The translations under genes and the position numbers were made by a program. Under the pieces are notes generated by a model that saw only the letters and a program-made list of their open reading frames with translations, was not told the DNA's origin and made no database searches. A DNA stretch of 64,000 nucleotides from Chlorokybus atmophyticus. Taxonomy: Eukaryota > Streptophyta > Chlorokybophyceae > Chlorokybales > Chlorokybaceae. Below, in pieces: positions 12,001-24,557 of the stretch (its first letter is position 1; each line of letters opens with the position of its first letter). The DNA is taken from the NCBI GenBank assembly GCA_009103225.1, contig RHPI01000140.1, forward strand, positions 150,057-214,056, given 5' to 3'.

Positions 12001-12702
12001 TGCAAGCCTTCACCATGAGCCACAAGTACCAAACGTACCTGGAAGAGCTGGATCGCATGAGGGTGGCGTCAAATAAAAACCCGAGCGCCAGTCCCAACAG
12101 CACAGCAGACATGTTGATCGTGAGGTAACAGCACCTTCTGCTGTTGCACACATACGTGCTGATGCGTGTGTGGAGACGTGTATCTGGGCAAATGCGTACG
12201 CACACGCATATATCTACGCACGCACGCGCGCAAGCACAAGGGCATGCACAAGCATGCGCGCGCTTGTGCGTGCGTGCGTTGGTTTATGTGTTTGTTTTTG
12301 CATGTGTGCGTGTGCGCGCCGCGCATGTGTGTTCATTCGTGCGCATGCATGAATGGACGCTTGTAATTGTGTGTGCACAGACACGCGTGCAAGCGTGCAG
12401 GCGTGTCTTTGTCTCACTTGGTCTTGTATATCAGGTTGAAAGCGTACTGGCAGACGGCGCATGACAGGTTCATCGACCAGGCGGTGGGCGTGATGGACCA
12501 GAAGCTCATGCGCAAGCTGGCATCGGAGGTGCAGGCGGAGATACTTCTGCGGTGTCAGGACCCTGAGCTCCTGCGCGGCCTCTTCACGGAAGACCGCAGC
12601 ATCCAGACCAACCGCAACAAGCTCATCGCCAAGCGAGACCGCTTGGTACGCGCAGAGCAGGCGATGGATCACTTGCAGGCTGTGGCGGCAACCAAAGCAT
12701 GA
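9043..12702 (+). CDS. Mx-like dynamin-family GTPase, 664 aa
   Basis: This is a large membrane-remodelling GTPase of the dynamin superfamily. Thirteen exons keep perfect phase: 9043-9076, 9283-9428, 9495-9674, 9898-10016, 10085-10241, 10318-10407, 10485-10591, 10726-10887, 11144-11297, 11382-11606, 11695-11796, 11874-12124, 12435-12702. The GTPase domain has the P-loop GDQSSGKSS (aa 79-87), the switch I Thr in TRCP (aa 105-108), DLPGI (aa 182-186) and TKPD (aa 251-254). The phrases [17 protein letters not shown] and [13 protein letters not shown] are closer to Mx proteins than to classical dynamins. The middle/stalk region follows, and the last exon is the GTPase effector domain ([19 protein letters not shown]). 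No PH domain, proline-rich tail or TM segment is seen, and length matches Mx. Its target membrane is unknown. The last intron (12125-12434) is a TG/CG-alternating tract. Confidence 0.93.
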
Positions 12703-13561
12703 GAGTGAGCGAGAGTGAACCCCACGCGCGCGTGCAAGGTATTGCGTATTCTTTGGTCTCTAAATTAGTTTTCTTTAAGGCCTCTGTCTGGTGCCGGTTC
12801 TAGTCCATGTGTTTGTGTATAGTGTTTGCAGTCCGTCCATTTTTACCAAAGGATGCGGACTGCTAGAGAAACACCAGTGCCATTAGGTTGGACATCAGCG
12901 CTGTTGATTAGTACAGCAAATCCTATCCCACACAGTGTCTCCACTGCATGCCCATACCTGTGGCTGATTGCATGGGTTTTGTTTGGGTAGTCTGTTGCAG
13001 ATCCTGCTTGCTGCTTCAGCTGTGGTGTCTTGTGGTAGCCATGCTGTGCCCAAACTATCTCCTACATGGGCACGCATGACGCCATCATTGTCTGCGCGCA
13101 TTGCTGCCTACACACATTACCCTTCTCATTTTGGTACACCACCCAATCCCATACACATACCCAAAGAACACTACATGACGTTGCATAATGTCACTAGCCG
13201 CATGCCCAGATAATGAACATGGCTGCTGATATGATCTCAGAGCTTGGGCCCCCTTGACCAGGTGGTGTTGGTGAGAGGAGTGAAAGACGGGTTAGCCTCA
13301 TGAAGTTTGTGATGCATTTGACTGTTTGCTGACCTTGCTTACCATGCCCACTTATGACCAACACAGTACACCTTTCAAAACTGGCACTGTTTGTGATGAT
13401 ACACTGCGCTTGGCTTCCTGTCACATAGAATATTCAATCTGAGACATCGCCTGCATGCAATATGCACGCAAACAAGCAGTTGGCATGTTGCCGCTGCAAT
13501 GTCCTATGGTTGTCTGCTCTACTATACAAGAAATTTCACTGCAACTGCCTCTACTCTACAA
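12703..13561. other. Intergenic region between convergent genes
   Basis: It holds the 3' ends of the dynamin-like gene (+) and the GH16 gene (-). I see no coding exon, RNA gene or repeat of note. Confidence 0.6.
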
Positions 13562-16500
13562 TCAGCCGGCCACTGCGAGCGCAGCCAGCACCGGCAATAG
13601 TAAACAGCAAAGCAACATTGAGATAGATGTTGGGTGCTGTGAGCGCACAGCCACGGCGTCGTTCTGCGGAACGCTTGAACCCGTAGATAATGACACTGAT
13701 TGCAGTGTAAAGGTCTCCAGGCCTGGCCAACAACAACAAACATAACATCAGGTGACATGTGAATGTCCACATCTCAGGAGATTTGTGTGTACTGGTCTGT
13801 GCACAGTAAATACACGAGGATGAGTTCACTGTGCACGGGAAAGGCACACAAACCCACACACACTATCAGATTACTGACCAGCGCCAATGTTGCCAAAGTT
13901 AAGGACTAGGCGTCCGTTGCCCGTCACGTCAGATGACGGCGTGAAGGTCTGCGTCCATGTGCCGAGGTAGTTGTCCATCTGAAAACCACAGCATGATGAG
14001 GATTGACCCACAATGTCATTGACAACATCAACATGTATGCTTGCCTGTATCGTGTATGTTGGCAGCCCACCCAATGGCGCAAACTCGGGTGAGCCGCTAT
14101 CGACTACAAACTGCACAGATCGCACACTGTACTGCGTCTTGCCCTGCACACATACACACATATCACAATAGTAGACTGAACAAACACATGTATTGTATCA
14201 GCCAGACTGCAGTCTATCAGCCAGACTGGTGCATGGCATGCACACACCAACACACTATAATGTCACTCTCGTACTCTGATAGCGAGCGTGTACTTGGTGC
14301 CGGCCTTCAGGTAGAGCCCGCCTTGGCTCATTTGTATGTGGAAGGGTTCGGTCCCGCCGTTGGCGACCGTTATCTGCGTCGATGTGGCCACACCTTTGTC
14401 ACCTAAGTACAACGCAAGTCTCGTAGGATACAATCACAGGAGCAGTGAACATGTGTGCACGCATGCGCGTGCTCATGCGCGTGCGCGTGCGCGCGCGCCA
14501 TGTGTTTGCGCTCTCCTGTGTGTAAGTGTGCGTGCATGCCAGCGCGTGCGTGCGCATGAATGTGCTGATGCGTGCACGTGCTAATGTGTGCATGTGCACG
14601 TGTATGACAACACCTCAAACCATACCGCTGATGCATGAGAAGTTGGCAGCTGCTGGATACAACGCCCCGAACGCCCACGGCGCCGACCACGCCGCAGTGC
14701 ATCCGGATGACGGCCCTGCAGACAAGCACATCATCAACACATTGATGCAAAGTTGTATACCTGTAGTGTTGCGGTTGTGAAGGTGTTCGTGTGCGTACCT
14801 ATGTTGAAATTTGAGTTGTAGAGAAGTGGTCGGCCCGCCGGGGCGGATGAGGGGGGCGGCGAGCACGTCAATGTGACGGACTTGATGGCGAATGACACAC
14901 CGGAGTTCACGGACGTGCCGAACTGCCAATGGCCACAGTGTGTGTGGGAGTGCGTAAATGCATGTGTGTGCGTGTGAGCGCGTGCTTGCGTGCACATATG
15001 CGTGCACGCACGCACGCACATGCTCACATGCATACTTATGTGCATCTGCATGAGTCCGTGCATGTGCATGTGTCTGTGCATGTGCACGCGTTTGAATTTG
15101 AATGTGCATGTGTGTGTGTCTCTGCGCGCACGCACGCACTTGTGTGCGCTTGCGTGAGGGTAGCACACCAGTGGTATGTAAGCTTGAACGTCACATATCA
15201 CGTAAACACATGCGATCAGCGCTCTAGACCCGTTGTACATCATGCCCAAACAGTTGTCTCACCTGCAAGGCGACACGTGCGGTCCGCGCCGCGCTGATGC
15301 CCGTGAAGCCAAACGCATACGTCTGCTCCGTGGACCTGTTCACCGAACACAACATTCAGCACATGAACACCCACTTTACTACCATAGCAGCGGGTCTCAT
15401 ATGAACCACAACTGTCTCTCACTCCCAACCAAACTCACCCGATGCCGATCCAGTTGGTGTCCGTGCTTCCGATAGGCGAGTAGTTGGGCCAACCCGTGTC
15501 GACGAGAGCGCGCAAAGCCGGAGCCGCAGTCGCAAGCGAACCCGCGCTCCTCGTTGCTAACGCCGTCACGGATATCACGTACCTAACAACAACATTATCA
15601 TTACCACAAACACACACACACACGTGCAATGCGTGCGTGCGTGCGCACGCCTTGTGTGTGTGCGCGCGTGCATGCACACCCACAAGGCGTGTGCGTGGTG
15701 TGCTTGCGTGCGTGTACAAAACACGCACGCACGCACGCACTCACACAAGCACACGTGCACGTGCACACATAGAGCTTGTACAGAGCGCACGCAACAACTC
15801 ACTTTGTATTGGCTTGAAGGCTGACGCCGAGTTGGCTCAGCTGAATTGCGAACGGGTCCGTTGCGCCGTTCGTCACCGAGACCAGCGCGCCCCCGCGTTC
15901 CAAACAACCCAACGTCGCCTATAACCACGCGCAAAGAGAGATCAATGTTGGGTTGTGGACTTTGCGTTATGCGACGTTGTGTTTGTTGTTGGTGTTGGTG
16001 TGCACCTCTGCGGGAGACTTGGTGTCGAAGTTCCAACCGGACAGAAAAGGGTTGCTCGTGCACGGGGAGTCCGACCCGAATGTTGGGTTGTGTAGTCTGC
16101 AAGTATGTGGTTGTGGTTTGTTGGTCATAACAGAGAAAACAAACACGAAGATATAAGACAATTGATTGTGTGAACACATGGGTGCATCACTGAATGGATA
16201 ATGCATGGTGCACTGAATGCACAAATGAGAACCTTGAAACAGCGGTTGAAACCATGATACAACGAATGGAGTGATTTTCTCACTTACTGGCCTTGTTGAC
16301 TAACTCATACCATCACTACGACCGACCCGCATTTGAGCCAATGCTGGCAAGCAAGAACGCAACCATCAAAGTAAGGCATGAACGTGTGACGCATGAACGA
16401 ATGAATGAAAAGTGCAACGAAGTGAACTGAAAAACCACTGATTCCGTGCATGACGAGACAACAAAACACACTCACATGGATACGGCGCAGTCTGCGTATG

Positions 16501-17343
16501 CTGCTGACGGTGCGGGCTCGTTGCACATCGCGGCAGAACAATCTTGATGGCAGCTCACGCACTCGCCTGTGTCGCAGTTGCGGTCGCTGACAGAAGAACG
16601 GACACAAAACACAAGTTAGAGTGAGTGACTGGACGAGTGAGTGAGTGAGTGAGTGAGTGAGTGAGCATATGAATGAACGAACAAGTAAATGATCGAACCA
16701 GCTCTTGGATGAATGATACGTGGGTCAATGTGTGAGTTCTCAGAGTGACTTAGCCAGAAACCACATGAACGTCACACCAATTGGTCACTCCGTTTGTCCT
16801 GCAGTGATCAGCTTCTTCCCGTTCACTCACGCATGTATAAACCCGTCCCGACACGTCTTATGCATATCCCAACACACGCTCACGCTCACCCGCATACGGG
16901 GACGTCGAAAGCGGACGGGTTGGCGGCGATGTACTGCGCAGTCGGGAACGCGGCGGGCGAGCAGTCCACGTTCTCGCTGCCCGGCTTCTGATACACTCTG
17001 CGCACGCACACGCAACATGTTGGGATGGTTTTCTCGAACTCAAACATCACAACATCGTCTTCATTGTGCACATGCGCACGAGCGCGCGCACGCACACCCA
17101 CCCACACTTGTTACCGTATATAGTCGACAAGCAGCGAGCCCGGCATGGGCAGCGTCTTATCCAGCGGCGAGAAGTCCTCCGCCGACGCCAAGTTCCAGAT
17201 CAGGTACATGGGCTCCTAACACCACACCACCCACACATCACCCCACATCACATCACCCCCCACATCCTCCCNNNNNNNNNNNNNNNNNNNNNNNNNNNNN
17301 NNNNNNNNNNNNNNNNNNNNNNNNNNNNNNNNNNNNNNNNNNN

Positions 17344-17387
<44 letters not shown>

Positions 17388-18200
17388 ACCACCACCACCA
17401 CCCAACCACCCCCCAACCCAACCCAACATATCCCCACAATCCCCACCCTCCTCACCAACGGTATGTCCCGCTGGCCCACAGATTGGCCAGCGTTGTTGGT
17501 CTGGCCTCTGAGAGCTTCTTGTAATATCTCGTAGACGAGGGTGTCGTCGAGGAACCAGCGCATGGAGACGCCGGGGCCCCACTCGAGGGCGTACTTGTGG
17601 AAAGTGCTGAAATGGGAGGGGCTGCGATGGGGGATGGAGAGTTGTTGAGTGTGGCTGTGTGAAGGGATGCACACGCACACATGTCCACGCTCACACGTGC
17701 ATGCGTGCGTGTGCGCCTGCGTGCACGCACACGCACGCATGCGCATACCAACGTGTACAACCACGCGCACGGACACGCACATAACACACACGCACCCATG
17801 CATACATGGATGCGCAAAGGCACACGCACACAAACATGCGCATGTGATGCACACAAGCAAACACGCCCACGCCCATGCACACACACACACACACACGCAC
17901 AATCACACTCCCCCCCACCCCCACCCCCGCCTCCCCTTCACCTTAGTTTGCTGAGCGCCGACACCGAGTCCTGGTAGAGGTTCCCCTGGTACGGGTTGCG
18001 CTCCGTCTCGAACGGCGTGGTCGCGCCAGGGAAGGAGAGGTTGGCGGCGTAGGAGAGGCCGGGAGGGAGGAGAGGCGCGATCTGGTAGGAACACATGCGT
18101 GCATATGTGCAGGCACGCGTGTGTATGCATGTATGGGTCTGTGTGCATGCTTGTGTGTGCATGCGTGCGCGTGCACGTCCTGATGGCCGTGCGCGAGCCA

Positions 18201-18240
<40 letters not shown>

Positions 18241-19872
18241 ATACGCTCATATGCGTACGCACGTGTATCTCTGCATGTACGTTTGCACCCACCCACCCCT
18301 GTCCCCGTACCTGCAGCGTCGTGGATATCCCCCCTCCCGCGCTCCCCCCATACGCCTCCACCAGGTCCCACTCCGGCACCCCCCTTCCCTGTCTCGGATT
18401 CAGCCCGTTCCCAGGAGCGCTGTCGCACGCGCTGATCTTCTGACCGGAGGAGAAGCCCTCCCAGGAGACGGGGCCGGAAGCGGGGTCGCAGACGGAGTAG
18501 GAGAAGGGCCAGAGGCCGTCCGTGGACTCGCGGGAACCTGCGGAGGGTGGTTGGGTGGGTGTCGTGTGGCTGTTGTACAGTCAACGGGCGGAAGATGCAC
18601 GTGCGCGTACGTGTTGTGTGTGTGTACACCTGATCGCATATGTACACGCACGCGCGCGCGTGCGCGCGCATGCCTATACATCCACATTAAGTGTTTTGTT
18701 TCTGTGAGTTGTGTGTGCTGCCCACCTGGTTTTCCGAGGTTTCCGAGCGACCACAACGCGGGCCAGAATCCGGAAATCGTGCCGTCGCCGGGGAGCTGCA
18801 CGCTCGCCTCGACGTAACCGCCAGTGAAACAGAACCTGAGTATGGATGTGTGTTTGCGTGTGCATGCATCACAGTTTTGGTCACGCGAGTGTGTGTCTGA
18901 ATGTGTGTGGGCTCAGGAATATGTACGCGGGCGCGCGTGCTCGTGTGCGTGTGTGCGCGTGCATGTGCGTGCACGTGCGTTCTTGTCTTGAGTCTAGGCA
19001 CGCATGTATGACATTTCCTCTCTCTTCCCCTCTCCCTCTCTTACTTGTTCCACGACGACACCATGGCGCTCACAAAGTCGTGCGCCTGTCCGTGCCGATC
19101 GTACGTAACATTCTGCCCCAAGCCAGATTCATCAGGCCAAGTCTTCACGTTGCATAAGCAGAACAAACGAACGAAACCCCCACTTGCCTGAGAGAATGTG
19201 ATGGTGCCGTAGCCGCCCTTTGTGGTGGCGGCGTAAGGCTTGTAGACCTCGTGATCGCCGGTCACGGCGTAGTACACGTCCAACGCTTCCCACCTACACG
19301 CACGTACAAATACATTTGCTGCACAACTTCATGTAGTGCCCTAGGATGTACATATACACATCTGTGTCTGTGTGTGTGTCCTGCACATCAACTGCTGTAG
19401 CTTGCATACACACACACACACACATGTATGCTTAAAATGGACAGGTGTATGCGCGTGCGCACACAGACACGCGGACTCGCACGCACATGTATGTGTAGAA
19501 CACACATACAAACTGTGTGTGAGTCACCCTCCACCCCAAACACACACATACACGTGTGTACATGTCATGTGTGTGTTTAGTCTTATAAAATACGACATCG
19601 CATGTTATTCGCGTAAGAGCAGCAGCCTTTATTCAGAATGTTGTGTGCATGCAAATTGTACGCAGCGTTTACTTTGAGTCTGCCCCAGAGTAGAACGATC
19701 TGCCATCAGCATTGAACTCGTCGCTGAACACCAGGCCATAGGCGGCGGACTGGACGGTGACGCTGTTGGCGGCGGAGGGCGTGTCCTTATCGATCCAGTT
19801 CGTCGCCGCCGCCGATGCCACCAATGTCACCAGCCAGACCGCCACCGAAATTCCCCGCCACCTTACCCCCAT
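13562..19872 (-). CDS. KRE6/SKN1-like GH16 protein with two C-terminal carbohydrate-binding-like modules, 825 aa
   Basis: Twenty exons with unbroken phase: 19872-19673, 19293-19188, 19142-19045, 18835-18726, 18537-18311, 18081-17942, 17606-17456, 17215-17115, 16997-16890, 16586-16476, 16096-16006, 15918-15803, 15582-15439, 15335-15263, 14922-14799, 14715-14626, 14402-14275, 14143-14045, 13978-13879, 13722-13562. A signal peptide ([14 protein letters not shown]) leads into the GH16 fold: [48 protein letters not shown], the catalytic-type E-x-D-x-x-E in PEWDLVE (E227, D229, E232), then YALEWGPG and [11 protein letters not shown]. Yeast KRE6/SKN1 proteins act in the secretory pathway in beta-1,6-glucan synthesis. 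A Cys-rich segment and two beta-sandwich modules follow (about aa 452-625 and 640-790, NPTF...LQANTKYVISV and NSNF...[11 protein letters not shown]), like CBM4_9 domains. The protein ends in a hydrophobic tail ([18 protein letters not shown]), suggesting a GPI or tail anchor. Introns 2 and 18 are GC-AG. The glucan role is inferred from family. Confidence 0.92.
16055..16277 (-). repeat. Native copy of the 223-bp duplicated segment
   Basis: It spans the 5' part of exon 11 and the upstream intron of the GH16 gene, in a context that splices correctly. This is therefore the original and 5079-5301 is the displaced copy. Confidence 0.9.
16636..16665. repeat. GAGT tetranucleotide microsatellite in a GH16 intron
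   Basis: About seven to eight uninterrupted GAGT units lie in the intron between exons 9 and 10 of the GH16 gene. Confidence 0.9.
17272..17387. other. Assembly gap (72 N) followed by a 44-C homopolymer
   Basis: The Ns at 17272-17343 and the C run at 17344-17387 lie inside the intron between GH16 exons 7 and 8, so no coding sequence is lost. Short C-rich runs also precede the gap. Confidence 0.98.
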
Positions 19873-20193
19873 CCCGCCGCCGCCGCCGCCGTCTCTGGCC
19901 TGGTCGCCGCCCCCTCTCTCTGGCCTGACGTCAGCGCAGCCTGGTAACGGCTATATCGGCAAAGTCGCGTCAACAAATGCTGCAATGGGCCATTCAAACT
20001 AGCAAGTGAGACAGTTATCAGTGATTAGTCCTTCTGATATCGGTAAAATATCTGCGCCACGTGCCGCGACGACTTTGTTAAGCCGACAGTCGACCATATT
20101 GAGTCATTGTGCTACTTGTCGGTGCAGTAGTGGGCCTGTCACGTGACGCTTAGCCTCATCTGGTTGTTGTCGTGTGATGCCACGTGGCATGAC
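19873..20193. promoter_or_regulatory. Shared upstream region of divergent GH16 and LRRC45-like genes
   Basis: The 321-bp spacer separates the two start codons and must carry both promoters and 5' UTRs. A CCG-repeat block (about 19875-19892) lies next to the GH16 start. No clear TATA box was seen. Confidence 0.5.
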
Positions 20194-20203
20194 ATGGAGG
20201 ACA

Positions 20204-20239
<36 letters not shown>

Positions 20240-20353
20240 GCGCTGGTGGCCGCAGGCTTGTGGGCGCTATGGATGGCGCCTGCCTGCGGCTGGCGGATTG
20301 CTTCGTCGGGGATGAGGCGGCCGATAAGGCGGCGGAACAGAAGCTCGCTGAGG

Positions 20354-20386
<33 letters not shown>

Positions 20387-23300
20387 TCGTGTTCCTGTCC
20401 AGCTTGCTACAATTCATGTTGCTACTGGTTGTGTTTGTAGTCTGATATCAAATGTGCAGTTAGTTGGCGAGGCTGCTGAAGTGACGCGCATCGACCTCAG
20501 CGGCTGCAACCTCTACCGCACCGAGGCCGTGGCGCAGCTGATGCGCTCTGCTCCAAGACTCCACAGGTGTGCAGAGAGTTTCTGACACACATCCACATTG
20601 AGTACATCGCTTTTGGACTATTGTGTTTTGTGTGAGCGCAGTTTGAGTCTGGAGTGGAACAGCTTTGGTCTGGATGATGCGGCGGTGGCGCTGATGGCGG
20701 CGGCTCTACCGGACTGCCCATGCCTATCAGACGTATGGCATGGATATGGCTATGTTATATACGCAGACACACACGCACGCGTGAACTCACACATGCGCAC
20801 GTGCCGATGCATACACGCGCAATGCAAATGCGCACATACACTCACGGACGCATGCGAACATGCATGCCGTCAGTGACACATGCGCACAGTCAGTCATGCA
20901 CACGCACACGAGCACACGCACGCGCGCACACACACACACATAGAAAGCCTCATGCACGTGCTCACCTCCTTCAGGTCGACTTGCGCAACTGCCGCATCGG
21001 TCCCACCGGCGCCGCCGCCCTCGCGCGCTCCCTCCGCACCAACACCACCATTGAACGCATAGGTGGACACTCTGCCACGCTCATCACTTCACCCACTCAC
21101 CCACCCACCCACACCACCACACACACACACACACACACACATGTGTTTCTTGTGTCCCAGATCTGAGGTGGAACCATGTTGGCAACGGGGGTGCGGCGGC
21201 TTTCGTTGACAGCCTACGCACCAACCGCATGCTGAAGCAGATGCCGCTAGCGGGCAACGGGGTGTCCGAGGCACACATAAGACAAATAGGTGGGTGGGTG
21301 GGTGGGGGTGGGTGTTGTATGCGCAACAATTCGCCAATTCTCATCATCATTAACTATGCATGTGTGTTTTGCGCACACGTACCGTACACATGCCAAGTTA
21401 CGTGTGTGCGTGTTTCTGCGCGCACACATGTGCATGCCTGTCTACCTAAGCACACGTGTGGGGGCGCGTACAAGTGCATGTGTGGGCGCCTGATGTGCGT
21501 GAGTGCATATGCACGTGTGCACACAAGCGTGCCCACGTGCTTGCACGTCATTGTGTCCGAGTTTTTTGGAATTCATTCATTGTCCTGATAACACCAACAA
21601 ACTCATCGCAGACGCTCTGCTACAGCGCAACCGCAACGCATCCCCCGTCGTTCACACCATCGTCGAGACCAAGCCCGCCGTCGACGCCAAAGCCTCCCTC
21701 AACGCCGACAAGGCAAGGATAAGGATGAAACACTGTGACATTCATCCGCAACAACCACAACAATGACATGACATGACAGTAGCGATGGCAATGCGCGTGC
21801 AGGTGGTTGTGCTGGAGAGGCAGCTGCTGCAGGTGAAGGAGGAGTTGGTTGGGGCGCGGGCGGGGGAGCGGGACGCCACAGCTCAACGGGACGGCGCCAG
21901 ACAACAGGTGGACATATATGAGCGATGAGACTTAGTCTATGGTGCAACTCCGTCGCTGAGCCAGCGGGTTGAGCACGTTGGCAGATAGACATTAGCAGTA
22001 GCAAAGCGTGCACGCACGCGGGGCACGCGCGTGTATACGCACATGTACACATGCGCACACACACACACTCGCACACTCCTGTACGCGGGTGCACATTTGC
22101 ACCTGTACGTGGGCGCCCGCGTGCGGCCATGCACGCGCTCACGTTTGCATACGTGCGCGCCTGTGTGTGTGCAAACACACACAATGCCTTGCTATGCAAG
22201 TACAAGTTCGTACAACCAGATCGCTCATTCATCTGAGCGCCTGTAAACTGCGCTCAGATCAATAAGCCAAATGCAGTCATACACCTGATTGGAACATAGA
22301 TCCAGATGGCACTGACGAGTGTATGTACAGATCATGAAGCTGGAGAAAGAGTTGGGTCTGGAACGCGAAGCTTGCCTGAGCGCTAGCGAACAATGCAAGA
22401 AGCTCGCGCAGGAGCTGAAACAGACTCAGGCGGTGAGACAAATGTAACAAGCATTTGTGTGCCGTTGCTCTTGATTATGAGACAAACAAACCCATATCAC
22501 AGATGCTCGCGAGCGTTGAGACCAAGCTCGCTGCGTGCGAAGCGCGCGAGGTGGCGAGCAGAGAAGCCGAAGCCGCCCGAACCGCTGCATCAGGCAAGCT
22601 ATCGTAGTTGTTGTTGTTGTTGTTGCTGTTGCCACATGCCCACACTTGTGTTCGCCCTCAGACGTTCAACTTGCCGAGGCCCGAGCGCGCATCAGAGCCC
22701 TTACCTCGGAATGCGACTCCTCCCGCGCCGCTCTGTCCCAAGCCCAACACGACCACCAAGAAAGGTACACCCTTTCTCGATCTCCCTCCCCACACTCACC
22801 CACTCACTCTCTCTCTCTCGCAGTCTCTCCTCCCTGTCTTCGTCCCACGCCTCCGCGCTGGCGTCGTCGCGTTCCGCGGTCGAGGAGGAGCGGCGGGGGA
22901 GGGAGGCCGAGCGGAAGGGGAGGGAGGAGGAGAGGAGGGGACGGGAGGAGGAGAGGAGAAGGGCAGAGGAACGGGAGAGGGAAAGGGAGAAGGTGGGTGT
23001 TGTGTTGCGGTGGATGGGTGGGTTGGTGCAGCTGTGTGTTGTGTTGCAGTGTTACACTGGTGCAAAGGCGTGCAAAGGGGTTGCTGATGTGGCTGTGGCA
23101 CTGGCACTGGTAGCAGTGTTGCTACTGCTTGTACTGTCGCTGCTGCTGTTACTTGTTGCTGTCACTCGTAGCAGTAACAGCCGCTTGCACGATCAAACAG
23201 ATGAGTGGATAGAGAACCGGTACCACTAGTATTGACACACAGTGGCAGCGCCAGTAGCAGTAGCAGGTGGCTTAACTTGCCAATGCTACTGCTGGTCACA

Positions 23301-24557
23301 ACACAATTACACAAGCAGTGAGAGAGCAGTACCAGAAGGTCACCTTGCTATGGGATAATGCCACTGCAACTTCTAGTGCTACTCGTGCTACTGACTCACA
23401 CTCTTGCAGCACCACCAACACTCACGCGTGCATGTGTGCCTCCCAGTCCTTCGCCCAGCAACGCGACGAGGCCTCCGCCGCCGCCTCTGCGAGAGAGTCC
23501 CAGTGGGCTCGGAGGGAGGCGGCCGCGCGGGAGGAGGCGAACGCGGGCGTGGCGGCGGCGGAGAGGAGGGCCAACGTGGCGGAGGGAGCCGCAAGGGCTG
23601 CGCAGGTGGGGGTGGGGATGGTTTTGTGACTGAGGCTGAATGGGTATGTGTGGGTGTGTTTGAGATTGTGACTTGTACACGTGATCAATTTTAGCAAGCT
23701 GTTGTGTACAAGTCACAGTCACAATCTAAACGGTTGTACACATGAACAAGTAAAAAGGTACCTTGTTCATGTGTGCACAAGTCACAGTCTAACAAGTGAT
23801 TTGTTCAAGTGCAGGGGCAAGCGGATGATGCGCTTCGGGAGCTCGCGCGCTTGCGGCAAGCTGAGACGCTTGCTGTAGACTTGCACCGGCGCGAGGTGGC
23901 CTCAGAACATGCTCGCATGCAGCGTGCGGAGCAGGTATGTAGTCCAGTTATGTCACATTCTCACCATTGTCATATACACACATACATATGCACACAAACA
24001 ACACGCAACATGTGCGGTCGTTGCATAATATTCTTGTCTCACTTGTGCTCTAATAGTTCCATGTCATTGAGAGCAAATATGCACTCCTTAGCTTGCGGCG
24101 GAAGCGGAGGCAAAGTGGAAGGCCTCGACCGACGAGGCCGAAAAGATCCGAGCTCGGTTGCGAGCTACCGAAGTGGAGATTGAGGCCCTTCGCAAGAGGG
24201 CGAAAGTGATCGAGACGGATGCGGAGGAGCGCGAGGCCGCGCGCGCGACGGAGGTTGCTACACTTTCTAAGCGGGCACGCGAGGAGGCCGCTGCGGGGAG
24301 ACAAGCTGCTGAGAATGCCGAGCGCTTGTTGCGGGAGGTATGTATTGTGAAGCATGTGTGCGTTGGTCATTTTCAGCTGGTACATTCTCAATAAGGGGTG
24401 CGTGTAGGTCATGGCGGAGGCGGGGAGGCGAGGAGCTGAGGCGGATCGGCGGATTGCGGCAGCAGAAGCGGCACTTGCGGAGACGTCGCGGCAACAGTTT
24501 GCTGCGCTACGGGCTACGTGTGTTGCTGCAGCAGGGGGCTCCGTATCGGCATCATGA
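20194..24557 (+). CDS. LRRC45: LRRC45-like leucine-rich-repeat and coiled-coil protein, 639 aa
   Basis: LRRC45 in animals is a centrosome-linker and basal-body protein with N-terminal leucine-rich repeats and a long C-terminal coiled coil. Fifteen exons fit in phase: 20194-20352, 20460-20566, 20642-20732, 20975-21062, 21161-21289, 21612-21712, 21803-21907, 22331-22432, 22503-22593, 22662-22764, 22824-22992, 23447-23605, 23815-23934, 24092-24337, 24408-24557. After a poly-Gly N-terminus come RNI-type repeats: VTRIDLSGCNLY, SLEWNSFGLDDA, VDLRNCRIGPTGAAALARSL, IDLRWNHVGNGG, MPLAGNGVS. From about aa 190 to the end the protein is Glu/Arg/Ala-rich coiled coil (for example EEERRGREAERKGREEER). The repeat order, the LEWNS and DLRWN phrases and the length all match LRRC45. 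Donors of exons 1, 6 and 9 are GC rather than GT; the exon 1 donor is the least certain. Centriolar location here is inference. Confidence 0.85.
23664..23777. repeat. Two adjacent hairpins in LRRC45-like intron 12
   Basis: The first inverted repeat (23664-23726) pairs GATTGTGACTTGTACAC with a near-complement holding a six-base insertion. The second (23735-23777) pairs TGTACACATGAACAAG with its complement, one mismatch, around an 11-base loop. Confidence 0.75.

Noticed and set aside
16636-16665. Possible CRISPR-like or regulatory array
   Set aside because: It is a plain GAGT microsatellite with no spacers; nothing in the window resembles a CRISPR array, and the genome is eukaryotic.
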